Positions 1 through 11,382 of a DNA stretch of 64,000 bases are shown here, piece by piece (the first letter of the stretch is position 1; the number at the start of each line of letters is the position of its first letter). Source of the DNA: Opitutia bacterium (GTDB taxonomy: Bacteria; Verrucomicrobiota; Verrucomicrobiia; Opitutales; Opitutaceae); the NCBI GenBank assembly GCA_947475065.1, contig CANJLB010000021.1, positions 1-64,000 of the forward strand. The letters are read 5' to 3'. The notes beneath the pieces were generated by a model. The model was given only the letters and a program-made list of their open reading frames with translations. It was not told the origin of the DNA and did not search any database. Both the position numbers and the translations under genes were made by a program.

Positions 1-58
1 GCGCTTTCAGGGCAAATTCTCTGCGGACATCTTTCATGGTGTTGGTTCTCCAAGGCAT
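1..58 (-). mobile_element. IS481-like transposase, N-terminal fragment cut by window edge
   Basis: Reading leftwards from the ATG at 58, the frame gives 19 residues beginning MPWRTNTMKDVRREFALKA and then leaves the window. This resembles the usual opening of IS481-type transposases (MPW.., followed by a helix-turn-helix that binds the element ends). Paired TAGGATGTCCTGA motifs at 103-145 lie where the element terminus would be. The family is inferred from a short stretch; the DDE catalytic core is outside the window, so completeness is unknown. Confidence 0.6.
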
Positions 59-102
59 CCGGCTTCTTTGCAGAATGCCGGCGATTTTCACTACCCCCTG
101 GT

Positions 103-145
103 TAGGATGTCCTGACACTGACCTGGATAGGATGTCCTGAAACTG
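103..145. repeat. Probable terminal repeat of the IS481-like element
   Basis: Two direct copies of an 18-bp motif, TAGGATGTCCTGAC/AACTG, occur at 103-120 and 128-145, 25 bp apart, about 45 bp upstream of the transposase start. Such repeated ends are plausible transposase-binding sites. The other end of the element is outside the window, so the exact boundary and any target duplication cannot be seen. Confidence 0.5.
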
Positions 146-148
146 CAC

Positions 149-387
149 CGACTGACGAATCTTATGACCATAGATGGGCGCGTTGGGCGTTGCGCTGCTT
201 CGGCGGCGGCAGCGGGCGAGCTGAGCTGCTGAGGCAGTTCGCCCAGCGTTAAGACACGCCAAATTTTTAAGGTGGGGGTGTCAGTGTGGCGAGGGTAATT
301 CGAGCCCTCCGCGCTGCTGCTCCATTTTTCCGCGCCAAAACTATTTCTTGCGCTCGTCGCGTGCGCCGCCTAACGGCTCGCGGCTCA
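149..387. other. Intergenic region between the IS end and topB
   Basis: No convincing gene is seen. The topB frame stays open upstream to 286, but the residues there are arginine/alanine-rich and unlike topoisomerase. A short palindromic C/G-rich stretch lies near 196-225. The topB promoter is presumably here, but no clear sigma-70 boxes were found. Confidence 0.4.
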
Positions 388-3210
<2,823 letters not shown>

Positions 3211-3486
3211 CCACCGTTCCGAACGTTGGGAGAATTTCCGTGAGACCTGCTCCGTTGCCCCACCGGGGCTGCTCTGGCGGTGACGGGGTGGCACCCGCCA
3301 ATCAACCGGGCTTATGACCGGTCGGTGGGTATTGCCACCTTTGTCTGGCCAGAAAAAATGTCTGAAACCGCCGCCCTCCCGGCATCGTCTTGAACTGCAC
3401 CTATTCTTGGGCTTGCCTCAGAATGCCGCTCCCGCTCCATATTTCCACGTCCCCGCCTTCATCTCAACAGACCAACCATCCTTACC

Positions 3487-4155
3487 ATGCCCACACCGCT
3501 CCCTACTCAGCGTCCGATCACTTCGACCCGCTCCGCGCCGCCGGCGAAGTCGAACAACCTGAGCTACGCCATCATCGCCCTGTTGCTCGCCACGCTCGGA
3601 TCCGGCGGCTACGCTTGGGTCAATATCAATGGCCGGGTCAAAGCATTGGAGGCGAAAACGACACAACCTCTTCGTGCCGGTGTCGGTGGTCTCACCGGAG
3701 ACCCCGGCACCAATCCCACCGGTTTCGCCGCTACAGGCCGCGGTGGCCGCGGTGGTGCTGGTGGCGGTCGTGGTGGTGGTCGCGGCGGCTTGAGCGCCGA
3801 TACCATCGTACAAAATTATGGGATCGCGCTCAACGATGCCCAAGTCGGGCAGCTTGATACCCTGTTGCAGCAGCGTACGCAACTTCGCAACAATGCGCGG
3901 TTGGATTCGGGCGATCCTAACACCGCCGACACCAATGCCATTGACAACCAGCTGATGAATCTCGTCGGGGTGGATGTGTACTCCCAAATACAGGGGCAAC
4001 TGAACGGTGGCGGTCGTGGTGGTCGCGGCGGTGGTGGTCGCGGCGGTGGTGGCGCCGGTGGTGCTGGAGGCGGCGGGTTTGGCAATCCTGGCGGCGGTGG
4101 TGGCGGCGGCGGGTTTCCAGGCGGCGGTGGCGGTGCTGGCCAGTTTGGCAACTGA
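3487..4155 (+). CDS. Membrane-anchored Gly/Arg-rich protein of unknown function
   Basis: Not recognised. The 222-residue product has one N-terminal hydrophobic segment (about residues 26-45), so it is probably anchored in the inner membrane with its bulk outside. Two low-complexity blocks rich in GRGG/GGGG flank a short polar central region (about residues 100-165, LSADTIVQNYGIALNDAQVGQLDTLL...). That central region resembles in layout the C-terminal part of the following gene product, so the two may be distant relatives. A hairpin terminator follows at 4216-4260. Reading-frame integrity through the GC-rich repeats supports a real gene. Confidence 0.6.
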   Translation: MPTPLPTQRPITSTRSAPPAKSNNLSYAIIALLLATLGSGGYAWVNINGRVKALEAKTTQPLRAGVGGLTGDPGTNPTGFAATGRGGRGGAGGGRGGGRGGLSADTIVQNYGIALNDAQVGQLDTLLQQRTQLRNNARLDSGDPNTADTNAIDNQLMNLVGVDVYSQIQGQLNGGGRGGRGGGGRGGGGAGGAGGGGFGNPGGGGGGGGFPGGGGGAGQFGN

Positions 4156-4215
4156 TCCCTTGTCGGCAGCGGGTGTTCACATACACCGGTTTCACGGGCT
4201 GGCCGCCCGGATATG

Positions 4216-4260
4216 GCCTCGCGGTTGGAGTTGACAATCCCGCCGCGAGGCTTGTTTTTG
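4216..4260 (+). terminator. Rho-independent terminator
   Basis: Perfect 9-bp stem GCCTCGCGG (4216-4224) / CCGCGAGGC (4243-4251) followed by TTGTTTTT. It lies between the two small membrane-protein genes and inside the longer possible form of the second one, which argues that the second gene starts downstream at 4276. Confidence 0.7.
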
Positions 4261-4275
4261 GGTGGAGCCACTCCC

Positions 4276-4971
4276 ATGAAACCTGTCTCTTCCCCCCTGT
4301 CTGCTCCTTCGTCATCCGCGCGCGTGCCGCAAAAACATCCGCCTGCGCCAGTGAAAAGGGGAAGCCTGTTCACATGGCTTTTTCTGGCACTCGCCCTCGG
4401 CGCAGGTGGGTTGGCGTGGTGGGAGCACGGACAGAACGATGACCTGAAAAAGCAGCTTGCCGAAACGCAGGATTCCATGGCGGCAGCGGCCAAATCGCCA
4501 GCTCCGGCCCCCGCGTTTGTCCAGGAGTCCATGCCGGCCCGGCCGCTCCCTGGGGCCGACGAACTGCCCGCCCCGAATGCCGATGAAGCCCGTCAGCGTG
4601 GTGCGGCTGCGATCGGGGCGCTGCTCAACAATCCCCAGATTCAGCAGTTCGCTAGCAACATGACGCAGACGATCGTGACCAACGCTTATGCTGGCTTGGT
4701 GCAGCAGCTCAACCTCAGTCCGGAGCAGGCCACAGCATTCAACGATCTGGTCGCGCAACGTGCATTGGTTGGGCAGGAGGCATTGAGAACCGCGCTGGCG
4801 CAGGGGGTTGATGTGGCCGCGAACGCCGACCAGTTGCGACAGCAGGTCAGCCAGGCGCAGGCGCAGGTGGATCGCAATATCCACAGTCTCCTCGGCGACG
4901 GTGCCTTTCAGCAATATCAGGACTACACCCGCAACAATGTGCCGCAGCAGCTTCGCGGCGCCGGAAACTGA
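4276..4971 (+). CDS. Membrane-anchored hypothetical protein
   Basis: Unknown function, 231 residues. A proline/serine-rich N-terminus is followed by one transmembrane helix (about residues 31-48, SLFTWLFLALALGAGGLAWW), a short coiled-coil-like stretch (NDDLKKQLAETQDSM), a Pro/Ala linker and a helical C-terminal domain rich in Gln and Ala (about residues 105-225) containing LNLSPEQATAFNDLVAQR. The last segment resembles periplasmic helical sensor or chaperone-like proteins with LTPEQ..F..L motifs, but no family can be named. The ATG at 4276 is preferred over 4213 because a terminator hairpin occupies the space between them. It is downstream of, and similar in layout to, the Gly/Arg-rich gene. 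Confidence 0.65.
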   Translation: MKPVSSPLSAPSSSARVPQKHPPAPVKRGSLFTWLFLALALGAGGLAWWEHGQNDDLKKQLAETQDSMAAAAKSPAPAPAFVQESMPARPLPGADELPAPNADEARQRGAAAIGALLNNPQIQQFASNMTQTIVTNAYAGLVQQLNLSPEQATAFNDLVAQRALVGQEALRTALAQGVDVAANADQLRQQVSQAQAQVDRNIHSLLGDGAFQQYQDYTRNNVPQQLRGAGN

Positions 4972-5136
4972 GCGGGCTTGCGGCAGGAGCCTGCTGGCAG
5001 GCGATTTTCATGCGCAGCTGACAAAGGCGGAATCCTTGGTCTCAAATGCAGCGCGGCAAAATGCCGCAACAGGAGGTCGGTGGAGCACGGCCTGCCCTTG
5101 CTTTCTTGACCTGAAACCGGAGGGAGACTAAGAACA

Positions 5137-5167
5137 AAAAACCCGCGCCATTGAAAGGCGCGGGTTG
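5137..5167 (-). terminator. Rho-independent terminator for the cytochrome gene
   Basis: Ten-bp stem AACCCGCGCC (5140-5149) / GGCGCGGGTT (5157-5166), loop ATTGAAA. On the minus strand the stem is followed by TTTTTGTTC, so it ends transcription of the minus-strand cytochrome gene that stops at 5201. Confidence 0.8.
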
Positions 5168-5200
5168 AATTGGTTTTGCGGGGCAGGCGTTTCCAAACGG

Positions 5201-5707
5201 TTACTTCGCGCCAGCCTTGACCCAGTCAACGATCTGTTGGACTTCGGCGGCGGTCGGGGCGGGTTTGCCCTTTTGCGGCATGATGTCCTTGTGATCCGGA
5301 GCGAGCGTGATGCGGTGGATGATCTCACTCGCCTCGGGCTTGCCGGCGACGATACCGGGCTTCGTGGCGCTGTTGCGACCGCCTTTGATGACGTTGGCCA
5401 GCGTGTCGAGCTTGAGGCCGCCTTTGCCGACGCTGTTGGGCGCCGTTCCAGCGGGAGCCAAGTCGCCGCCGTGGCACGCGTAGCAGTATTTTTCGAACAG
5501 CGGCTTGACGTCGGCGAAGGCCACGGCCTTGGCCGGAGCGGCGGGAGCCGCCGCAGGAGCGGCAGCGGCAGCGGCAGCGGCAGGGGCGGCCGGGGTGGCC
5601 GGGGTGGCGGCACCGCGCACCGAGGCGGTGACGATAAGAGCGAAACCGGCAAAACCGGCCGCCGCGACGGAGAGCAGACGATGCGAGTGAGGAATATTTG
5701 GGTTCAT
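5201..5707 (-). CDS. Secreted c-type cytochrome domain protein
   Basis: Predicted periplasmic monohaem cytochrome of 168 residues. An N-terminal signal segment (MNPNIPHSHRLLSVAAAGFAG...) is followed by an Ala/Pro linker of about 35 residues and a cytochrome domain with the haem-binding CYACH motif near residue 75 and a distal IMPQKG Met ligand. This arrangement matches the planctomycete-type cytochrome domains found with DUF1592/DUF1552 proteins. The start at 5707 places the signal peptide directly at the N-terminus; an in-frame ATG lies farther upstream at 5782. It is divergent from the DUF1592 gene at 5791, and a shared control region of about 80 bp is likely. Confidence 0.8.
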   Translation of the reverse strand: MNPNIPHSHRLLSVAAAGFAGFALIVTASVRGAATPATPAAPAAAAAAAAPAAAPAAPAKAVAFADVKPLFEKYCYACHGGDLAPAGTAPNSVGKGGLKLDTLANVIKGGRNSATKPGIVAGKPEASEIIHRITLAPDHKDIMPQKGKPAPTAAEVQQIVDWVKAGAK

Positions 5708-5790
5708 GGTGTAAGCAATGGTCAAAATTATTGCCTGAGCCCTTGACCGCAAGGATAAACTTTTGTTCACTTTAACCTTCATTTTATCCC

Positions 5791-8535
5791 ATGAACCGTC
5801 CTGTCATTCCCCTCTGCCTGAGCGTCCTGACCTTGGGTGGTCTGACGGTTATCATCGGCTGCACCAACGCACGGTCCGGTGCCAGCCAGACCGTCACCAC
5901 CGGGACGGATGCAGCAGCCACAATCCCCGCCGAAACATTGTTTGCCAAAAACATCCGGCCGTTCATCGCCAAAAACTGCCTTGAGTGCCACGATGCTCCC
6001 ACGGCCAAAGGCAATCTCATCCTCGACGCGGCTTCCCTCAGTACCGTCGAATCCATGCGCACCCACCGCGACACTTGGGAGCGGGTGCTCACCCGCGTGG
6101 AACGCGGCATCATGCCGCCGCACGACGCCGACCAGCCCACTCCCGCCGCGCGCGCCACAGTTGTCGCCTCGCTCGAAACAGTGCTCCACCCGGTTGACCC
6201 CGCCCACCCCGATGCCGGCCGAGTTGTCCTTCGCCGCCTTAACCGCGAGGAATACAAGAACACCGTGCAGGACATCCTCGGCGTCTCGTTCAACCCCGCG
6301 CAGGATTTCCCCGACGATGACTCCGGCTACGGCTACGACAACATCGGCGATGTGCTCACGCTCTCGCCCTTGCTCTTCGAGCGCTACCTCGCAGCCGCCC
6401 GCGCCATCGCGCGCGAGGTCGTGCCCGAGCGCCTGCCACCCAGCCGCATGCTCTACGGCTCGGCTGAAGTATGGAAAGGCACCGGGCTCGAGTTCCTGCC
6501 TCCGACGCTGAAAATGGCGGGCCCGGCGCGCGCGAGCTGGACTTTCACCGTCCCCGCCACCGGTGCCTACAAAATCGACACCCAGGCTGGCAGTGGCAAT
6601 GGCCCGACCGGCCCCAGCGGCAACCTGCGCTACAATGTCGAGCTGGACGGCGTGATCATCGCCAGGGACCTGGAGACGCAAACGGGCACCCGCGACCTTG
6701 GCTTCAAGCAATCTATCCCCGAGCTGAAGATCGTGCAAGGCACCCACGTCCTCACCGTGGACTACTACAGCCCGCAACCGCCTCTGCCGGTGGCGGCCCC
6801 CGCTGATCCGGCGGTTCCCACCGATCCGGCCGCACCCGCGCCGGCGGGCCGGGGCGGACGCGGTGGCCGGGGCGGCCGGGGCGGTGGCGGCGGGGCGGCC
6901 GGCGGCAATTTCTGGATCCACATGGTGAACATCGAGGGTCCGTTCAACCCCGAGCCGCTCGTTCCCAACGCAGTCTTCGCCGCCCTTGTCGGCACGCCGC
7001 GACAGAATGAATCGAACGATGCCTGGATCAGCCGCGGGGTCGTCAGCCTCGCCACGCCGCTCCTCCGCCGTACGCCCACGGCCGACGAGACGACCCGCCT
7101 GGCGGAGGTGGTCCGTTCCACCATCGCGGCTGGCGGCTCGCGCGAGGCTGGTTGGCAGACGGCGGTGCAGGCCATGCTGGTTTCGCCCAGCTTCCTGTTC
7201 AGGGGTGAGACACCGGGCAAGAACGAGACCGCGGACAAGAACTACGCCCTCAGCGAGCCCGAGCTGGCGAGCCGCCTCGCCTACTTCCTCTGGAGCAGCG
7301 CGCCTGACGAGGGCCTCCGCAACCTGGCCGCGCAAGGCAAGCTCCGCGCCAATTTCAACTCCGAGATCAAGCGCCTGCTGGCCGACCAGCGCGCCGACCG
7401 CTTCGTCCGCAACTTCGCCGGCCAATGGCTGCACTTGCGCAACCTGCCGCAGCGCGAGACCGACGCCAAGCTCTATCCCAACTGGAACCCCGCCATCGTT
7501 GCCGACATGGCCATGGAGACGCGGAAATTCTTCGCCGACTTCCTGGTCAACGGCCAGCCCGTCACGACGATGCTGACCGCCGACTATTCCTTCGTCAGCC
7601 CGTTGCTCGCCAGGTTTTACGGCCTCAACCAAACGCCGGTGCCGTCGCCCGTCGGCGCCGGAGTCGCGGTCGTCCCCTCGCCCGACGGTGGCGTGGTGGT
7701 CGCCGCCGCCGACCCGCCGGCCGATCCCAACGCCGTCCCTCCCGCCCAAGGCGCGCGCGGCGCGGGTCGGGGCGCGCGCGGGGCCGCCGGTGCCGGCGCG
7801 GCCGGTTTCGCCGGCGGCCGTGGTCGCGGCGGGGCCGCGCCGCCGCCCGTGCCCAGCAAGCCCGAGGAGTTTGTCCGCACCTCGCTCCCGCCCGAGCGCC
7901 GTGCCGGCCTGCTCGGCCAGGCCAGCATCCTTGCGCTGAGCTCCTATGCCAACCGCACCTCGCCCGTGCTGCGCGGCAAGTTTGTCCTCGATTCCCTGCT
8001 GGGCGTCAATCCGCCGCCGCCGCCCGCCAACGTCCCGGGCCTCCCCGAGACCGTCGGCGACAACCAGCCCGCCACCGTGCGCGAGCGTCTCGCGCTCCAC
8101 CGCCAGAAGCCCGAATGCGCGATCTGTCACAAGGACATCGATCCCCTCGGCTTTGCGCTGGAGAACTTCGACGCCACCGGTGCCTGGCGCACCATGGAGA
8201 ACGGCCTGCCGGTGGACTCCGTGGGCGAGCTGCCCGGCGGCGAGAAGGTCTCGGGTGCGGTCGAGCTGGGGCACCTGCTCGCGGGCGCGCGGCGCGCCGA
8301 GTTCGAGAAGAATTTCGCCACGCAGCTCCTCACCTTTGCCATCGGCCGCGGCACCGATTACTATGACCGTCCGACCATCGACCGGATCGTCGGGGATGCC
8401 GGCAAAAACGGGGCTACGCTCCCGGCCTACATCGAGGCGGTGGCGAACAGTCTTGCCTTTCAGCAGCGCCGGGGCGAGCCTCAGTCTGGCCCCGCCGCCA
8501 CGGGATCCGCCGTGCCCACCGTCGCACAACGTTGA
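5791..8535 (+). CDS. DUF1592/DUF1588/DUF1585 multidomain cytochrome-like protein
   Basis: A 914-residue protein of the planctomycete cytochrome family (PSD-type domains). It has a lipoprotein-like N-terminus (LTVIIGC, about residue 24), a first haem site CLECH (Cys63-His67), a domain of the DUF1587/1592 type with a carbohydrate-binding-like insert (about residues 235-330), and a second CAICH site (Cys776-His780) in the DUF1588/1585 region ending near FAIGRGTDYYDRPTID. Two Gly/Arg-rich low-complexity insertions at about residues 350-370 and 650-690 are unusual and interrupt otherwise conserved sequence. The DUF1552 gene follows 42 bp downstream, a standard pairing in this phylum. The function is unproven; redox or polysaccharide-linked roles are proposed for the family. 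Confidence 0.88.
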   Translation: MNRPVIPLCLSVLTLGGLTVIIGCTNARSGASQTVTTGTDAAATIPAETLFAKNIRPFIAKNCLECHDAPTAKGNLILDAASLSTVESMRTHRDTWERVLTRVERGIMPPHDADQPTPAARATVVASLETVLHPVDPAHPDAGRVVLRRLNREEYKNTVQDILGVSFNPAQDFPDDDSGYGYDNIGDVLTLSPLLFERYLAAARAIAREVVPERLPPSRMLYGSAEVWKGTGLEFLPPTLKMAGPARASWTFTVPATGAYKIDTQAGSGNGPTGPSGNLRYNVELDGVIIARDLETQTGTRDLGFKQSIPELKIVQGTHVLTVDYYSPQPPLPVAAPADPAVPTDPAAPAPAGRGGRGGRGGRGGGGGAAGGNFWIHMVNIEGPFNPEPLVPNAVFAALVGTPRQNESNDAWISRGVVSLATPLLRRTPTADETTRLAEVVRSTIAAGGSREAGWQTAVQAMLVSPSFLFRGETPGKNETADKNYALSEPELASRLAYFLWSSAPDEGLRNLAAQGKLRANFNSEIKRLLADQRADRFVRNFAGQWLHLRNLPQRETDAKLYPNWNPAIVADMAMETRKFFADFLVNGQPVTTMLTADYSFVSPLLARFYGLNQTPVPSPVGAGVAVVPSPDGGVVVAAADPPADPNAVPPAQGARGAGRGARGAAGAGAAGFAGGRGRGGAAPPPVPSKPEEFVRTSLPPERRAGLLGQASILALSSYANRTSPVLRGKFVLDSLLGVNPPPPPANVPGLPETVGDNQPATVRERLALHRQKPECAICHKDIDPLGFALENFDATGAWRTMENGLPVDSVGELPGGEKVSGAVELGHLLAGARRAEFEKNFATQLLTFAIGRGTDYYDRPTIDRIVGDAGKNGATLPAYIEAVANSLAFQQRRGEPQSGPAATGSAVPTVAQR

Positions 8536-8577
8536 AATCGCGCACTCCGCCGGTCTTTACCTGATCCTTTCCCCTCC

Positions 8578-9996
8578 ATGAGTTTCCCCACGTCCTCCCC
8601 GTTCTCGCATCAGATCCACCGCCGTTCGTTTGTCCGCGGCATGGGTGCGCTCGTCGCGCTGCCCTTCATGGAGAGCCTCGTGCCGGCCCGCGCGCTCCGT
8701 GCCGCCGAGCAGGCGGCATCCGCCGCCGGCAGCGCGGCCGCCGGGCCGTTTCCGATGCGCAGCGCCTTTGTCTACATTCCCAATGGCGTGGACAACGCCA
8801 ACTGGTGGCCCGAGGGAACGGGCGCGGACTACACTCTCACCCGCTCGCTCACTCCCTTGGAGCCTTTCAAGCGGGACCTGCAGGTGGTGAGCGGCCTAGA
8901 CCACCACAAGGCCGATTCCAACGGCGACGGCGGCGGCGACCACGCCCGTGCCGGCGCGACCTTCCTCACCGGCTGCCAGGCCTTCAAGACCGGCGGGCGT
9001 GACATCCGCGCCGGCGTCTCGATCGACCAGGTCATCGCGAACGGCCTTGTCGCCAAAGGCGCGAATTTCCGCCTGCCCTCGCTCGAGTTGAGCTGCGAGG
9101 CCCCGCAGCTGGCCGGCACCTGCGACACCGGCTACAGCTGCGCCTACCAATACAACCTCTCCTGGCGCTCCGCCACGCAGCCCAACCCTGCCGAGCGAAA
9201 CCCGCGCCTCGTCTTCGAGCGCATGTTCGGCAGCGCCGCCTCCGCCGAGGACGGCGTTTCGAAGGAACGCCGCGCGGCCGAACGGAGCAGCATCCTCGAC
9301 TTTGTCCGCGCCGACGCGAAGCAGCTGCAGAACCGGCTTGGCCGTTCCGACCAGCACAAGCTGGATGAATATTTCACGTCGGTCCGCGAGATCGAGCGCC
9401 GCATCGCCTCCTACGAGAGCATGAGTGCGACCATCCCGGAGATGAAAGTACCCGCCGGCATCCCGCACAACGAGGCAGGCGCGGAGGACTACACCGGGCA
9501 CATCCGCCTGATGATGGACCTGCTGGTGCTGGCCTTCCAGACCAACAGCACGCCCATCGTCACGCTCATGCTCGCCAGCGAGTCCAGCCCGCGCACCTTC
9601 CCGTGGCTCGGCATCGGGGGTGACGGCCACCATCCCATTTCGCACCACCAGAGCAATCCGGGCCAGCTCGCCAAGCTCCAGAAGATCGACCAGTATTATG
9701 CCGAGCAGTTCGCCTACCTGCTGGGCAAGATGCAGGGAATCAAGGAGGGCGACCGCACGTTGCTCGACAACACCCTGCTGGTCTATGGTTCTTGCATCCG
9801 CGACGGCGACAAGCACGACCATGCCGACCTGCCGATCATCATGGCCGGCCGCGCGGGCGGCCTGATGAAGCCCGGCCGCTTCAACGTGCTCGAAAAGTCC
9901 ACACCAATGTCGAACTTCTTCCTCGGCCTCGCCGATATGCACGGCGTCCAGGTCGAGCGTCTCGGCGACAGCACGGGGAAGCTCACGATGGGGTGA
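8578..9996 (+). CDS. DUF1552 family secreted protein
   Basis: A 472-residue member of the DUF1552 (HXXSHH) family. The N-terminus HRRSFVRGMGALVALPFME looks like a twin-arginine export signal, so a folded protein, possibly with metal or cofactor, is probably exported. The signature HPISHH is at residues 352-357 inside GDGHHPISHHQSN. The fold is probably alkaline-phosphatase/sulfatase-like (DUF1501 relatives), but the reaction is unknown. It is encoded 42 bp after the DUF1592 protein and almost certainly co-transcribed; the partnership with the cytochromes suggests a shared periplasmic process. Confidence 0.87.
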   Translation: MSFPTSSPFSHQIHRRSFVRGMGALVALPFMESLVPARALRAAEQAASAAGSAAAGPFPMRSAFVYIPNGVDNANWWPEGTGADYTLTRSLTPLEPFKRDLQVVSGLDHHKADSNGDGGGDHARAGATFLTGCQAFKTGGRDIRAGVSIDQVIANGLVAKGANFRLPSLELSCEAPQLAGTCDTGYSCAYQYNLSWRSATQPNPAERNPRLVFERMFGSAASAEDGVSKERRAAERSSILDFVRADAKQLQNRLGRSDQHKLDEYFTSVREIERRIASYESMSATIPEMKVPAGIPHNEAGAEDYTGHIRLMMDLLVLAFQTNSTPIVTLMLASESSPRTFPWLGIGGDGHHPISHHQSNPGQLAKLQKIDQYYAEQFAYLLGKMQGIKEGDRTLLDNTLLVYGSCIRDGDKHDHADLPIIMAGRAGGLMKPGRFNVLEKSTPMSNFFLGLADMHGVQVERLGDSTGKLTMG

Positions 9997-10325
9997 GGCC
10001 GGCGGGATTTTCGCTGACGTCAACATGCGGCAGAATTGGCTGCCAGCCGGTTTGGTGATGCGGTCGTGGGTGCCAAGCGCCCTGATCCGCCAGGGAGGTC
10101 TTTGCCTTGCACTTGGGTTGTAGGGCATCCGCCATTTCCTTACCACGACAAGCCGGGGTTTGTTTCCCCGGATTGAATAATCGCCGTGACAGTCCTTGGG
10201 GTGGGCGTGGCCTCCTAGGGAGCCTCCGTTTTTGGAGGCCAAAGTCTCGTCAGGCCTTCACGGTCCGCAGAAAATCCCCTTGCCGCGCGTTCCGATGGAG
10301 CGCAACCTGCTCCGCTCCACTCACC
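9997..10325. other. Intergenic region with two hairpins
   Basis: Between the DUF1552 gene and fba. Two strong stem-loops are seen: CCGGGG/CCCCGG at 10153-10171 and GCCTCC/GGAGGC at 10222-10239 with a five-T loop run. Neither is followed by a T tract on the plus strand, so they may be weak terminators or leader structure for fba. No protein-coding sequence is evident. Confidence 0.4.
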
Positions 10326-11276
10326 ATGATCGTCACTACCGCGCAGCTCTTCAAGCACGCCTACGGCAAGTATGCCGTCGGCGCCTACAACATCAACAAC
10401 GCCGAACAGGCGATGGGCCTTTTCCGTGGCGCTATCGACTCCAAGGCCCCCTTCATCATCCAGATTTCCAAGGGTGCGCGCGCTTATACCGACAAGCGCA
10501 TGCTTGAGGCCATCATCCGTGCGGCGGGCGTGATTTTTCCCGAGGCCATCTTCGCCGTTCACCTCGACCACGGCGACGAGCAGACCTGCTACGAGTGTAT
10601 TGATTCCGGTTTCTTTAGCTCGGTGATGATTGATGCGTCGCACGACCCCTTTGACCAGAATGTCGCCATCACCAAGCGCGTGGTGGACGCTGCGCACAAA
10701 AAAGGCATCTCCGTTGAGGCCGAGCTGGGCATGCTCGGTGGCGTCGAGGAGGATATTAAGGTTGAGGAAGGCAACGCGTGCCTCACCGACCCAGCCGAGG
10801 CCGAGGACTTCGTGAAGAAGACCGGCTGCGACTCGCTCGCCTGCGCCATCGGGACCAGCCACGGGGCCTTCAAGTTCAAGGGTAGGCAGTCCCTCCACTT
10901 TGACGTGCTCGACAAGATCAAGGCCCGGCTCCCGGGCTTTCCGCTGGTCATGCATGGCAGCTCCAGTGTCCCCCAGGACGAGGTCGCTCGCATCAACGCC
11001 GCCGGCGGCAAGATCGCCGGCTCGATGGGCGTTGACGTGAACGAATACCTGCCCGCCGCCAAGCGCGGCGTGACCAAGGTGAACATTGATACCGACGGCC
11101 GCCTCGTGTGGACACGCGTGCATCGCGAGTTCTTCCGCGACAAGCCGGGTGACTTCGATTTCCGCCCGCCGGGCAAGATTTTCATCTCCGAATACGCCAA
11201 GTTCATCGCCAGCCGCAACCAGCTCCTCGGCAGCGCCGGCCAGCTCGAAGACCTCCGCAAGAGCCTTGGCAAGTGA
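10326..11276 (+). CDS. fba: Class II fructose-bisphosphate aldolase
   Basis: Zinc-dependent aldolase of glycolysis/gluconeogenesis (fructose 1,6-bisphosphate to dihydroxyacetone phosphate plus glyceraldehyde 3-phosphate), cytosolic. The 316-residue protein has AVHLDHG (catalytic Asp81, zinc ligand His82), GTSHGAFK (His179), MHGSSS (His210) and NIDTDGR for phosphate binding. Length and motif order match the short class II group. The ATG at 10326 fits the family N-terminus (MIVTTAQLFKHAY); the upstream in-frame extension is non-homologous. Monocistronic, with a terminator just after the stop. Confidence 0.95.
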   Translation: MIVTTAQLFKHAYGKYAVGAYNINNAEQAMGLFRGAIDSKAPFIIQISKGARAYTDKRMLEAIIRAAGVIFPEAIFAVHLDHGDEQTCYECIDSGFFSSVMIDASHDPFDQNVAITKRVVDAAHKKGISVEAELGMLGGVEEDIKVEEGNACLTDPAEAEDFVKKTGCDSLACAIGTSHGAFKFKGRQSLHFDVLDKIKARLPGFPLVMHGSSSVPQDEVARINAAGGKIAGSMGVDVNEYLPAAKRGVTKVNIDTDGRLVWTRVHREFFRDKPGDFDFRPPGKIFISEYAKFIASRNQLLGSAGQLEDLRKSLGK

Positions 11277-11305
11277 GGCTGGTAGCCTCTGGCCGAGGTT
11301 TTTTG
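11275..11305 (+). terminator. Terminator after fba
   Basis: Stem GAGGCT (11275-11280) / AGCCTC (11284-11289), overlapping a second weak stem CCTC...GAGG that is followed directly by TTTTTT. It overlaps the fba stop codon and lies between convergent fba and ybeY. Confidence 0.6.
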
Positions 11306-11382
11306 GCTGCAGGTTGTTGAGCGGGCCTCGTTGAGACCGGAAGGGACGCGACCACGGCTGCAAGGCATGCGGCATGGCACCG

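Noticed and set aside
5779-8529. A 916-codon open frame opposite the DUF1592 gene
   Set aside because: The sense strand has haem motifs and a family match; the antisense product has repetitive Arg/Gly/Ala composition and no recognisable fold.
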